A stretch of DNA of 52,596 bases from WRCA01 sp964587855 (GTDB lineage Bacteria; Pseudomonadota; Alphaproteobacteria; Rs-D84): contig CAZPLT010000005.1 of the NCBI GenBank assembly GCA_964587855.1, positions 1 through 52,596 of the forward strand, in the 5' to 3' direction. Position numbers and translations under genes: made by a program. This document shows, piece by piece, positions 33,103 through 41,208 of this stretch. A model generated the notes under the pieces. It saw nothing but the letters and a program-made list of their open reading frames with translations, was not told where the DNA came from and ran no database searches. Numbering within the stretch: the first letter of the stretch is position 1; every line of letters begins with the position of its first letter.

Positions 33103-35175
33103 ATGAGAAGAATGCGTAGAAGAAATTTTTATAAATTTGCACGAATCTTTGCAATGTTTCTTATCGGTGTATTAGTGTCGTTAGCAATTGCTTTGTCCAG
33201 GGTGGATCTTGAAACTTTACGTGGGCAAGTTTCTAAAACTTTATCCGAAGCAGTCGGAATGCCGGTTGAAATTCGCGGAAAAATTTATTGGAAATTTTCA
33301 TTAACCCCACGTGTTGTATTATCTGATGTTGCTATAAAGTCAAAAAATTGGGCCAAGCATAAAGATGGCGTCAGTATAAATTTAGTAGAAGCAAGATTGA
33401 ATTTAATTTCTATATTCAGTTCAAATACTTCGGTTCGAAGTGCGGTTTTAATAAATCCAGTTGTTTATTTGGAAAAAAATGCCAAGGGTGATGTTTCTTT
33501 GGAATCTAATCGTAAAATAGAACCCGAAGCGGAAGATAGTAAATTTCCAATAGATATAGATTTGGGAGTTAATTATATTCGTATGGAAAATCCAAAATTT
33601 GTTTCTATTGAACCAAATGGCACGCAAGAATATAAAGCCGAAGAAATAATTTTAAAATATAGAAAATCAAGCGATGTAATTGAGTATAGCGGAAAAATTG
33701 TTCTGGGGAATCAAGATTATTCTTTTGAAGCATCAATTTCAGAACTGGATGAAAAGCGTGCAGTTTATCCATTGCGTATAGCGATTGTTAATAAATTGGC
33801 CCCATTGACCGCAAATATAGCGCTGGATAAAACCAGTTTAATTCCGATAGATTTTATAATCCGTGGAAAAATTAGTGATGCCCAAGGATTTTTACAAAAC
33901 TTTGGGATAGATACACCAAAAATTAATTCTATGAAAATAAATATAGCAGGTGGTATGGATCGGGAAAAATTAACTCTGCATAAATCATCAATATCATTTG
34001 ATGAAAGCGATCTTGATTTATCAGGTGTATATTCATGGAAACGTAATAAATCAAAAATAAGCTTAAATCTGAAATCAAAAAAGTTTGTCTTAGATGAAGT
34101 TTTTCCTAAAATTTACAAAGGGGATATTCCATGGATACACCCAGATCGTGAACTGTATATGTTCAAAAACGCGCCTTTATATTCTGAAAATTGGGGCAAA
34201 ATAAATGCCGAAGTAAATATAGATATTCAAAGTTTAGATATTTACAGAGATATGTTTATGGAAAACGCCAAAATCAAAGCATCTTTGAAAAATAGCGAAC
34301 TTTCGATTCGTGTTGATAGTGGTTTTTCTGATGGACAATTGACCATGGCTGTACAGGCAAACGATTCGGCAGGTGTTGCGGTTGTACGTGCAGCAATGAC
34401 AGGTACCGGAATATCAGTTGGTAAAATTTTAGACAGTGTAGGCGAGGATAATTTTATATCTGGTTTGCCAACAGATCTGGATTTTTATGTAGAAGGGCGT
34501 GGGCGCGATATGTCGGAACTGATGAGCAGTTTAAATGGTCCATTTCGTGCGCGCAGTACTGGTGGTGGAATAGCATTACCAAATGCGTCGGAATATATTT
34601 ATGGTCGGGATTTCTTAACGTCTGTTCGTCATAGTGTTCAAGACATAGTACTGGCAGATAAAAAATATGACAAGGTTGCAATCTCGTGTGCGGTTGTTAA
34701 TCTGAAATTACGAGATGGCAAGGCAGAAACCGATAATGGAATAGCCCTGCAAATGCGAGATGTAAATATGCGCGCAGTAGGTTTTGTTGATTTGGGTAAA
34801 GAAACTTTGCACCTTTCTGTGGCATCTACACCAATACGTGGTATCAGATTAAGTCTTTCTGGAAATATATTGAGTGCAATAGAATTTAGTGGTAATTTAG
34901 CCGAACCAGATATTAAACTGAATAATAAAGAAATAATAAGTCGTACAGCAACCACGGCCGGAATTGGTATGTTGGTTTTGGCACCTTTTACGGGGGGGCT
35001 CAGTATTGCTGTTGGTGCTGGTGCTGGATTTTTAGCAGGTGATTTATTAAACAATTGGTTATCTGATGAACATCCTTGTGAAACTGCTTTAAATAAAGGT
35101 GTAACAATAAAAGGCAGTGATCCAGCATTTATGAATCGTTCATTAGAAGAACTGACCAGAGAAGTTATAAAGTAA
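33103..35175 (+). CDS. AsmA-family envelope protein
   Basis: 690-aa protein with a basic N-terminus (RRMRRRNFYKF) and a single membrane helix (about 15-33). A long extracytoplasmic AsmA domain follows (LSEAVGMPVEIRGKIYW, PRVVLSDVAIKS, SIFSSNTSVRSAVLINPVVYLE). The C-terminal AsmA-2 part has IALQMRDVNMRAVGFVDLG and LAEPDIKLN. A Gly/Ala-rich hydrophobic segment (GGLSIAVGAGAGFLAGD) lies near residues 630-650. AsmA-like proteins are thought to bridge lipids between the two membranes of Gram-negative cells. It is followed 11 bp later by cdaA. Confidence 0.85.
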   Translation: MRRMRRRNFYKFARIFAMFLIGVLVSLAIALSRVDLETLRGQVSKTLSEAVGMPVEIRGKIYWKFSLTPRVVLSDVAIKSKNWAKHKDGVSINLVEARLNLISIFSSNTSVRSAVLINPVVYLEKNAKGDVSLESNRKIEPEAEDSKFPIDIDLGVNYIRMENPKFVSIEPNGTQEYKAEEIILKYRKSSDVIEYSGKIVLGNQDYSFEASISELDEKRAVYPLRIAIVNKLAPLTANIALDKTSLIPIDFIIRGKISDAQGFLQNFGIDTPKINSMKINIAGGMDREKLTLHKSSISFDESDLDLSGVYSWKRNKSKISLNLKSKKFVLDEVFPKIYKGDIPWIHPDRELYMFKNAPLYSENWGKINAEVNIDIQSLDIYRDMFMENAKIKASLKNSELSIRVDSGFSDGQLTMAVQANDSAGVAVVRAAMTGTGISVGKILDSVGEDNFISGLPTDLDFYVEGRGRDMSELMSSLNGPFRARSTGGGIALPNASEYIYGRDFLTSVRHSVQDIVLADKKYDKVAISCAVVNLKLRDGKAETDNGIALQMRDVNMRAVGFVDLGKETLHLSVASTPIRGIRLSLSGNILSAIEFSGNLAEPDIKLNNKEIISRTATTAGIGMLVLAPFTGGLSIAVGAGAGFLAGDLLNNWLSDEHPCETALNKGVTIKGSDPAFMNRSLEELTREVIK

Positions 35176-35186
35176 AGGTATAAAAA

Positions 35187-35969
35187 ATGAATATTAAATT
35201 TCAAGTTTTAGTAGATGTTTTGCAAATTGTTGCCGTAGGTTTGGGAATTGCGTTGTTTTATAAACGGTTTATAAAGAATACAACTTCAGAAAGAATGGTT
35301 CGTGGTCTTATTGGATTAGCCGCTATATGGTTATCCAGTTGGTTGTTTATGTGGCTGGATTTAAGTTTGTTGGGGGAATTTACCAGACTTGCTGCAATTT
35401 TTCTTTCTATCGGAGTAGTTGTTGTTTTCCAACCAGAATTACGTAAGTTTTTTGCTATGATGGGGCATATACGTTTAATGAATGTTTTGTTTTCGCAGCA
35501 TGCTCTGAAAGAAGCAGAAAATAAAAGCAAACTTAATTATATGATAGACGAGATAATGAAATCAGTAGAGTATATGTCTCATAAACATACTGGTGCATTA
35601 ATAGTTTTACATAGTGATTTTGATGGATCTATAGAAAATTTAGGAACGAAAATAAATGCTGAAATTTCAAGCGAGTTAATACTGACCATATTCTTTAATA
35701 AAACACCTTTGCATGATGGTGCAATGATAATTAGTAATGGGCGTATTTTATATGCGGGTGCAATATTACCATTAACAAAAAAATCAGATTTGAATTGGAA
35801 ATATGGAACCAGACATCGTGCAGCAATTGGATTATCTGAAGTTTCTGATATGGTTGTTTTGGTCGTTTCCGAAGAGACAGGGGACATATCAATTGCTGAT
35901 CATGGCAAATTAACTAAATATGAAGATATGAAAAAATTACGTACCAAGTTAGAAAAGGTATTAAATTAA
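35187..35969 (+). CDS. cdaA: Diadenylate cyclase, CdaA type
   Basis: 260-aa membrane c-di-AMP synthase. Three N-terminal helices (about 8-25, 37-56, 66-82) end in VVVVFQPELRKF, exactly the CdaA pattern. The DAC (DisA_N) domain carries LHDGAMII with the DGA motif at 177-179 and TRHRAAIGLSE with RHR at 209-211, so both catalytic motifs are intact. CdaA is typical of Firmicutes and Cyanobacteria, where its partner gene is cdaR (YbbR); here the upstream neighbour is AsmA-like. c-di-AMP enzymes are rare in Alphaproteobacteria. The gene is the last of the pilin-rluC-asmA-cdaA run, closed by a terminator. Confidence 0.93.
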   Translation: MNIKFQVLVDVLQIVAVGLGIALFYKRFIKNTTSERMVRGLIGLAAIWLSSWLFMWLDLSLLGEFTRLAAIFLSIGVVVVFQPELRKFFAMMGHIRLMNVLFSQHALKEAENKSKLNYMIDEIMKSVEYMSHKHTGALIVLHSDFDGSIENLGTKINAEISSELILTIFFNKTPLHDGAMIISNGRILYAGAILPLTKKSDLNWKYGTRHRAAIGLSEVSDMVVLVVSEETGDISIADHGKLTKYEDMKKLRTKLEKVLN

Positions 35970-36000
35970 AAAAAGCGGACTTTATGCCCGCTTTTTTTAT
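35968..36000. terminator. Bidirectional terminator after cdaA
   Basis: A stem of aaaaaaagcgg / ccgcttttttt with a 9-nt loop lies between the convergent cdaA and plsC genes. Confidence 0.88.
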
Positions 36001-36704
36001 GCGCTATGTTTTCCAATCGCTTTTGCTATTTGATCTAAAGAAGCTGTGCTGGGCAGTAAATCTTCGAACCAAAGATTTGCTGTACCGCTGTGCATTTTCC
36101 CTTTCTTGGGCCAATATAATCCAGAATCTGTTCCAACGGGGACTATTGGTAATTTTAAGTTTTCAGCAATAAAAAGCAGACCACGTTTTAATTTTACGCC
36201 TGCACCTGGTTTTGCACGAGTTCCTTCGGGGAAAATGATTAATATCATTCCATCTTTTATTTTTTCAGCAACTGCATTTGTTAAATTTTGCATATTTGTT
36301 GTTCCCCTAGTGCGATTTACAGGTTGCATACCGGCGCGCCAAAAAGACCAACCATAAAATGGGATCCACATTAATTCACGTTTCATTATAAAAAACGAAT
36401 TTGGTAATTCTTTCATAAGAATTGAAATTTCTAGAATAGACATATGTTTAGAGGCAATAATTGCCTTGCCGTCTGCACGTAAAAAATTACAAGGGGCGAA
36501 AGGAATACCATCCTGGGAAACGGCAGGGTAATGAACATTATATTTTATTCCGGCAATTATACGTGCCAGCCAAAGTACCCCAGCAGAATTTTTGGCAATC
36601 ATCCAACGCGTCAGTTTGCGCGATGGTAAAGCAATAAACATAAATGGTACCCAAAGAGTAAACCAAGTGAATAAAGAGATTTTAAATAGAATTGTTTTTA
36701 TCAT
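35997..36704 (-). CDS. plsC: 1-acyl-sn-glycerol-3-phosphate acyltransferase
   Basis: Membrane enzyme that makes phosphatidic acid from lysophosphatidic acid (235 aa). It has an N-terminal hydrophobic segment, the catalytic box SKHMSILE (H-x4-E, where E replaces the usual D, a variant seen in alphaproteobacterial PlsC), and the substrate-binding IIFPEGTR. Between them is FFIMKRELMWIPFYGW, also typical. ATG 36704 overlaps the tolB stop as ATGA, so the two are coupled. A conserved tolB-plsC link is not known to me. plsY lies in the same window. Confidence 0.9.
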   Translation of the reverse strand: MIKTILFKISLFTWFTLWVPFMFIALPSRKLTRWMIAKNSAGVLWLARIIAGIKYNVHYPAVSQDGIPFAPCNFLRADGKAIIASKHMSILEISILMKELPNSFFIMKRELMWIPFYGWSFWRAGMQPVNRTRGTTNMQNLTNAVAEKIKDGMILIIFPEGTRAKPGAGVKLKRGLLFIAENLKLPIVPVGTDSGLYWPKKGKMHSGTANLWFEDLLPSTASLDQIAKAIGKHSA

Positions 36705-38008
36705 GGTAATTTTGGACTCCAAGTTGGTTCAAGGCCGTTAACGTCATCTGGCAAATCAATATTATAAGAGGTTTGCCCGGTTGTATCAATGCTTCGGATA
36801 TGGCTTTCGCGTTCGGTATCATTGATTTTTTCTGTTTCATAATAAATTATCCGGCGGGATCCAGGTGCCCAACTTGGTGCTTCCATAAACCAACCCCCAG
36901 CCAAGATTTTTTCATTTCTGCCTTTGGGTGACATTATTCCAACATAAAAGGTATCGTCAGCTATTTTTGTAAATGCGATATAGTTTCCGTCTGGTGACCA
37001 AGCGGGGGTTGCATATCTGCCAACACCAAAAGTAATTCTTTTTTCAGAAAGATCCCCCAGATCCAATATATGAATTTGTTGGCTACCAGATCGGTTGGAA
37101 TTAAATGCCAATAATTTACCATCAGGCGAATAACTGGGCGAAGTATCGATAGAATCGCCAAAAGTTAATTGCCGAAGTTTATTTGTTTGTAAATTGAATT
37201 CGTAAAGATTAGTAGTATTTCTTTTTACCAAACTTAATGCGACACGTGAACCATCGGGTGAAAATCTGGGGGCAAAGGTCATTCCTCCAAATTGTCCCAA
37301 TTTTCTTTGAGCACCGGTATTTAAATCCAAAGTCCAAACCATAGGATCATTATCACGATAAGATAAAAATACAATTGTTTGCATATTTGGTGAAAAATGA
37401 GGCGACATCACCATTGTTTTTCCATCAGAAATATAACGAAATCCAAATCCATCGCTGTCCATAATTGCCAGACGTTTGTTTCTGTCGCTCATATCACCAG
37501 TTTCCGTGGTCATAACTATCTGGGTATCAAAATAACCAGATTCACCAGTCAATCTTTCATAAATAGCATCGGCCATTATGTGTGCAAGACGACGTACAGA
37601 CTTTTTTTGTGCGATTAAAACTTGGGCTTCTATTTGTTCTTTGCCATTGATATCCCAAACATAAAATTGCAGACGATATTTTCCGTCTTCTGTTTTGGTT
37701 AATTTGCTTTGGACCATTACCTGGGCTTTGATTGCGGCCCAATCTTGGAACTCGGGCATTTCGCCAATTTTTACCATTTGTGGATGAGCAGCTTGTTTTA
37801 TAATTCTGAATAACCCCGTTGATTTTAAATCATTTTCAACAATTTCGCGCAAAGTTGTTGCCAGTTTTGTTTCTTTGGCTTCGAATTTTTGAATAGCAAT
37901 TGGTGTTGGAGCAATATTTCCAGCAACAATATCTACGCGTAATTCAGCAAATGCTGAACCAATAAAGACAAATAATAGGGTGCAAACAGCGAATATTCTT
38001 TTCAGCAT
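36701..38008 (-). CDS. tolB: Tol-Pal system periplasmic beta-propeller protein TolB
   Basis: 435-aa periplasmic protein of the Tol-Pal envelope-constriction system. The signal peptide MLKRIFAVCTLLFVFIGSAF is followed by the N-terminal TolB domain (LRVDIVAGNIAPTPIAIQKF) and six beta-propeller repeats with SPDG motifs (FSPDGSRVALS, YSPDGKLLAFNS, WSPDGNYIAF). tolQRA and pal are not in the window. ATG 38008 has AAAAGGA upstream and the correct signal peptide. It is followed by plsC with a 4-bp overlap. Confidence 0.93.
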   Translation of the reverse strand: MLKRIFAVCTLLFVFIGSAFAELRVDIVAGNIAPTPIAIQKFEAKETKLATTLREIVENDLKSTGLFRIIKQAAHPQMVKIGEMPEFQDWAAIKAQVMVQSKLTKTEDGKYRLQFYVWDINGKEQIEAQVLIAQKKSVRRLAHIMADAIYERLTGESGYFDTQIVMTTETGDMSDRNKRLAIMDSDGFGFRYISDGKTMVMSPHFSPNMQTIVFLSYRDNDPMVWTLDLNTGAQRKLGQFGGMTFAPRFSPDGSRVALSLVKRNTTNLYEFNLQTNKLRQLTFGDSIDTSPSYSPDGKLLAFNSNRSGSQQIHILDLGDLSEKRITFGVGRYATPAWSPDGNYIAFTKIADDTFYVGIMSPKGRNEKILAGGWFMEAPSWAPGSRRIIYYETEKINDTERESHIRSIDTTGQTSYNIDLPDDVNGLEPTWSPKLP

Positions 38009-38075
38009 AAATAATTTCCTTTTCCGTTCGCGGATTTTAACATAGCGAAACAAAGAGTGCAAGCGACACATCTGG

Positions 38076-38504
38076 TTAATCACACCATTTTTGTCGTTTG
38101 CCACCTGTATATTTTCGAGCCAGCTTTTCGTTTAACATTATTGTTCCAACATTACGACCATCAGACAATGTAACATTGGCATCTATGCGTCCCAAATATT
38201 TGTCGTCTTTGATATCCGACAATTCAACCGATGATCCATTTGGTAATAATTTTTCCAGTTTATCACGTGCTTTCAGTGCTATCTGGATTTCAGAATCACA
38301 GTCCCCATGAATTTCTGGGGCATCAATTCCCAAAATTCTTACGCGGACAGAAACCATAACGCCGTTTTCTAGTTTAACCATGGCCGCAAAGGTATCCCCA
38401 TCAAAAATATATCCAGTTGTTGCATAAACCGGGGCTGTTTCATCAGCAAAACTGGTCCAGGGTATTAATAATATAAAAATAAAGATAAACAGAATTTTTT
38501 TCAT
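38076..38504 (-). CDS. Secreted thermonuclease-family (SNase-like) protein
   Basis: 142-aa exported protein with signal peptide KKILFIFIFILLIPWTSFAD. The staphylococcal-nuclease fold is indicated by YIFDGDTFAAMV, VRVRILGIDAPEIHG (Arg and Glu matching SNase Arg35 and Glu43) and DDKYLGRIDANV (Arg matching Arg87). The Ca-binding DGDT is also present, so it could be catalytically active outside the cytoplasm. It lies just upstream of tolB on the same strand. Its biological substrate is unknown. Confidence 0.85.
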   Translation of the reverse strand: MKKILFIFIFILLIPWTSFADETAPVYATTGYIFDGDTFAAMVKLENGVMVSVRVRILGIDAPEIHGDCDSEIQIALKARDKLEKLLPNGSSVELSDIKDDKYLGRIDANVTLSDGRNVGTIMLNEKLARKYTGGKRQKWCD

Positions 38505-38561
38505 AAAGGCATATTATTAAAAACAAGAATAAAATCAAAATAAAAAACCACATCTGCGGCA

Positions 38562-38789
38562 TTATTTTTTTGTTTCATCTATATTTGCCAAAGAAAATAA
38601 AACGGATGATATCAATGATTGATAGGGCACATGTTGTTCATCAGCCAGTTTTTTTATACGTGTCAAGATTTCTTCGGGGATTCGCATATTGATAACGCAA
38701 TTAGATTTATTGAAAGCACGATAAGCCGCATACTCTTTTAATAAAGATTCTATGTTCATTACGAACAATTGTTGCATTACATTAGGCAT
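38562..38789 (-). CDS. CopG/ribbon-helix-helix DNA-binding protein, orphan antitoxin-like
   Basis: 75-aa protein. The C-terminal half has the ribbon-helix-helix pattern of CopG-type antitoxins: beta-strand VINMRIPEE, helix LTRIKKLADEQH, and VPYQSLISSVLFSLA (compare the IPYQTLISS motif of COG5304 antitoxins). The N-terminal ~30 residues (MQQLFVMNIESLLKEYAAY) form a helix where antitoxins bind toxin. No toxin gene is adjacent on either strand. ATG 38789 follows GGGGGT. It has a consensus promoter covered by three operator-like palindromes, so autoregulation is likely. Confidence 0.75.
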   Translation of the reverse strand: MPNVMQQLFVMNIESLLKEYAAYRAFNKSNCVINMRIPEEILTRIKKLADEQHVPYQSLISSVLFSLANIDETKK

Positions 38790-38844
38790 CTTTACCCCCT
38801 GAATAAATATCAATATATTTGCAAACACAAACGTGCATACTGCC

Positions 38845-38924
38845 GTAGATACAAAGAACTATACCAGTGTATTTACAATTGTCAATACATTTGTGATGTC
38901 GTCAGTATGTACAGGTGTAAGTAC
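38845..38924 (-). promoter_or_regulatory. Three operator-like palindromes upstream of the RHH gene
   Basis: Pattern GTAnnTACAnnTGTAnnTAC occurs perfectly at 38905-38924 and with one mismatch at 38869-38888. At 38845-38864 it occurs with one good half (GTAnnTACA) and a decayed second half. The middle copy covers the -35 and the lower copy covers the -10 of the ribbon-helix-helix gene promoter. Confidence 0.65.
38858..38885 (-). promoter_or_regulatory. Consensus promoter of the RHH gene
   Basis: On the minus strand, TTGACA (38885-38880) and TATAGT (38863-38858) are spaced by 16 bp, identical in both hexamers to the lipoprotein gene promoter at 3852. Confidence 0.75.
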
Positions 38925-38945
38925 TTTTGTGTGGATTTTTGTATT

Positions 38946-38976
38946 GAAAAAAATCCGCAATAAAAATTGCGGATTT
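38946..38976 (-). terminator. Terminator after the ydcF-like gene
   Basis: A 10-bp perfect stem (aaatccgcaa / ttgcggattt) with a 6-nt loop is followed by Ts on the minus strand. Confidence 0.85.
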
Positions 38977-39000
38977 GATGATAATTAGAATGATTTTTAT

Positions 39001-39528
39001 TTATGCGCGGTTTTCCAGGCCGAATAATGTTGCAATATATTTTAAATATTCTTTGCTCCACCGTATTAATCTTTCTTTGGGTGGCATATTCTGTAATTTA
39101 ACAGGACATGGTATAACAGATGTATTCGGAAGTTGTCGTTTTACAAGTAGCATGGAACGGTTTATATGATCTTCGGTTGTAATGATTACTATTCTAAGTA
39201 AACCTTTCTTTAATGTTATATTGCGTACTGCTTTTGCATTTTCATATGTAGATTTTGATACGGTTTCCAGTTCAACTTGGGCTTTTACTTCTTCGGGAAT
39301 AAATGCAGAATATTCATGACCACCAACACCAACGATTTCTAGTTGTCGCCCTGGATGATTTTCCAATAATTTCATAGCATATGGAATTCTGCGTGAATCA
39401 CCAGTTAAAACAAACAAAGTATCATCATCACGAATAAATTCACATTTATTTGGAGTTGCCTCTTTAAAAATGATTGCGCCACCAGCAATTAAAACAAGGG
39501 GTAATAAAGAAGATTTTAAAAGACTCAT
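39001..39528 (-). CDS. YdcF/ElyC-family (DUF218) membrane-anchored protein
   Basis: 175-aa protein with one N-terminal membrane segment (about 5-21) and a DUF218 fold. The first strand and loop are DDTLFVLTGDSRRIPYAMKLL. They are followed by LEIVGVGGHEY, the SKSTYENAKAVRN element (S/T-x-E-N-A is the family signature), and VIITTEDHINRSMLLVKRQ. Related E. coli proteins (ElyC, SanA) act in envelope integrity; the chemistry is unknown. It is the last gene of a VTT-ftsE-ftsX-ydcF run and starts 7 bp after ftsX. Confidence 0.85.
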   Translation of the reverse strand: MSLLKSSLLPLVLIAGGAIIFKEATPNKCEFIRDDDTLFVLTGDSRRIPYAMKLLENHPGRQLEIVGVGGHEYSAFIPEEVKAQVELETVSKSTYENAKAVRNITLKKGLLRIVIITTEDHINRSMLLVKRQLPNTSVIPCPVKLQNMPPKERLIRWSKEYLKYIATLFGLENRA

Positions 39529-39535
39529 TATTATA

Positions 39536-40366
39536 TTATTGGCTTAGGATTTTTAATGTTGTTTTTCGTGCCAACCAGGCAGTTGAAACAATAATAGCAA
39601 TTGGTAATAATACGATTATTATCCATCCGGCTGTTGGTATGTGCATTTGTGCCATTAAACCTATGCGTGTACCAGATGCCATAGATATAATTAATAAAAT
39701 CATAGGTACTGCGACAGCCAGTCCAATCGCCGCCGCCAAAGCGCTTATCTTTGTAATAATGGTCTGCATTTGTTTGGCAACGAATAAATCACTGGCCCCG
39801 ATTTGTGTCAGTATTTCCAATTCGCGTTTATGTATTAATGTAATGTTTCGTGTAATATAAGAAATGCACAAACTGATCGCAGATAAAACCATCAACATAA
39901 CAATGATTGAAATAATCATAATTTGCCAGCCAGCCTTGGTAATGTTTTTTGCGCCATTTGCATGGGTTATAAAACGAACATTTGGCATATTGGCCGTTTG
40001 TTGTTCCAATGCAGTTAAATCAGATTTCTTTGAAACTTCCACCTCTATCATTTTGGGCAAGTATTGTTGTAATGTGTTACTGCCACCCAACCAAGGTTTC
40101 AGCATTTTTGCAACTTCTTGATCCGGGATAATGTTTGCATTTTTCGCGGACATTGTTAATTTTTGAGCCGCCTCAAAATCGCCGCCCGGTAAAACCTGGA
40201 TTGTTGCAAATGTATTCCATTTTGAATTCCAACTGTTAACGCCCGCACCAATACCAATTGTAATTCCCAGCGATAATATTGCCAGAAATGATAACAGGGC
40301 AATCAATGCCGTCAGAAAGATAGCTTGCTCTTTTACAAAAGAAAATACCAGGGGTTGTCTGCGCAT
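39536..40366 (-). CDS. ftsX: Cell division protein FtsX
   Basis: 276-aa inner-membrane partner of FtsE that relays divisome state to periplasmic peptidoglycan hydrolases. It has one N-terminal helix (about 14-40), an extracytoplasmic domain (about 45-145) and three C-terminal helices (about 150-180, 205-235, 245-270) containing the FtsX-like permease pattern ITLIHKRELEILTQIGAS. The stop codon of ftsE and this start share one base (TAATG). Confidence 0.9.
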   Translation of the reverse strand: MRRQPLVFSFVKEQAIFLTALIALLSFLAILSLGITIGIGAGVNSWNSKWNTFATIQVLPGGDFEAAQKLTMSAKNANIIPDQEVAKMLKPWLGGSNTLQQYLPKMIEVEVSKKSDLTALEQQTANMPNVRFITHANGAKNITKAGWQIMIISIIVMLMVLSAISLCISYITRNITLIHKRELEILTQIGASDLFVAKQMQTIITKISALAAAIGLAVAVPMILLIISMASGTRIGLMAQMHIPTAGWIIIVLLPIAIIVSTAWLARKTTLKILSQ

Positions 40367-41163
40367 TATTTATCCCCCGCCAATTTAGAAAATTGCAATT
40401 CCAGTTTATTGGATAATTCTGTAAAATAATTTTCGCTTTTCTTTGGTGACATTTTTTCAGTTATAGGTTGTATGATATGTTTTGTATCAGATTGAAAACG
40501 AATATGATGATCTTCTACAAAAATTTTTGGAAATTTGTATGTATCCATTAATTTTTGACTGTGTGTTGCCAAAATTATCGCCGTACCAAAGTTTTTATTC
40601 ATTTGTAGGAATAATTCCATCAGGCGCGAAGCCGAATCGTCATCCAGATTTCCAGTTGGTTCGTCCGCCAGTAAGATTTCAGGCTGGGTAATAATTGCAC
40701 GTGCAACCGAAACCCTTTGCTGTTGACCACCGGATAAATTTAATGGCTTTTGATTTGCATATTGCGCCAAACCAACCCATTCCAAAGTTTTAGTTACGAT
40801 CTTTTTTATATATTTTTCATCTGAACCTCGAACACGTAGGGGCAGAGCAATGTTATCAAATACGGATAAATTAGAGATCAAAGAATATTCTTGGAACACA
40901 ATTGCCATTTTATTGCGCAATTGATTTATTTCATCACGGGAAATACCAATAGTATTTTTTCCAAATAATTTAATTTGACCACGTGATGCAGGGTGTAACA
41001 TATAAATCAACCGCAGCAGGGTGGTTTTACCCGCCCCCGATGCACCCGATAAGAAATAAAAAGATCCGCTGCTGATATTAAATGAAACATCAGATAAAAC
41101 TTCGCGACCACCTTCGTAACGAGCGGCTACATTTGCAAAAGATATTGCTGTTCCTGTTTCCAT
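40366..41163 (-). CDS. ftsE: Cell division ATP-binding protein FtsE
   Basis: Cytoplasmic ABC ATPase of the FtsEX complex (265 aa). Walker A is SGASGAGKTTLLRL, the Q-loop FQEYSLI, the signature NLSGGQQQRVSVARA, and Walker B LLADEPTGNLDDD with the H-loop ATHS. A ~45-residue Lys/Ser-rich C-terminal extension (from IRFQSDTKHII onward) goes beyond the usual ~220 aa. The start METGTAISFANV (41163) is preferred; an upstream in-frame ATG (41199) has no better ribosome-binding site. Confidence 0.92.
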   Translation of the reverse strand: METGTAISFANVAARYEGGREVLSDVSFNISSGSFYFLSGASGAGKTTLLRLIYMLHPASRGQIKLFGKNTIGISRDEINQLRNKMAIVFQEYSLISNLSVFDNIALPLRVRGSDEKYIKKIVTKTLEWVGLAQYANQKPLNLSGGQQQRVSVARAIITQPEILLADEPTGNLDDDSASRLMELFLQMNKNFGTAIILATHSQKLMDTYKFPKIFVEDHHIRFQSDTKHIIQPITEKMSPKKSENYFTELSNKLELQFSKLAGDK

Positions 41164-41208
41164 GTTTTCCAGTATAGAAATAAAAATGTTTTCGGGCAAT
41201 AAAATTTA

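Noticed and set aside
38790..39000. A toxin gene or small RNA beside the ribbon-helix-helix gene
   Set aside because: The 210 bp contains only the operators, promoter and a terminator. Short open frames there have no ribosome-binding site and are antisense to the leader.
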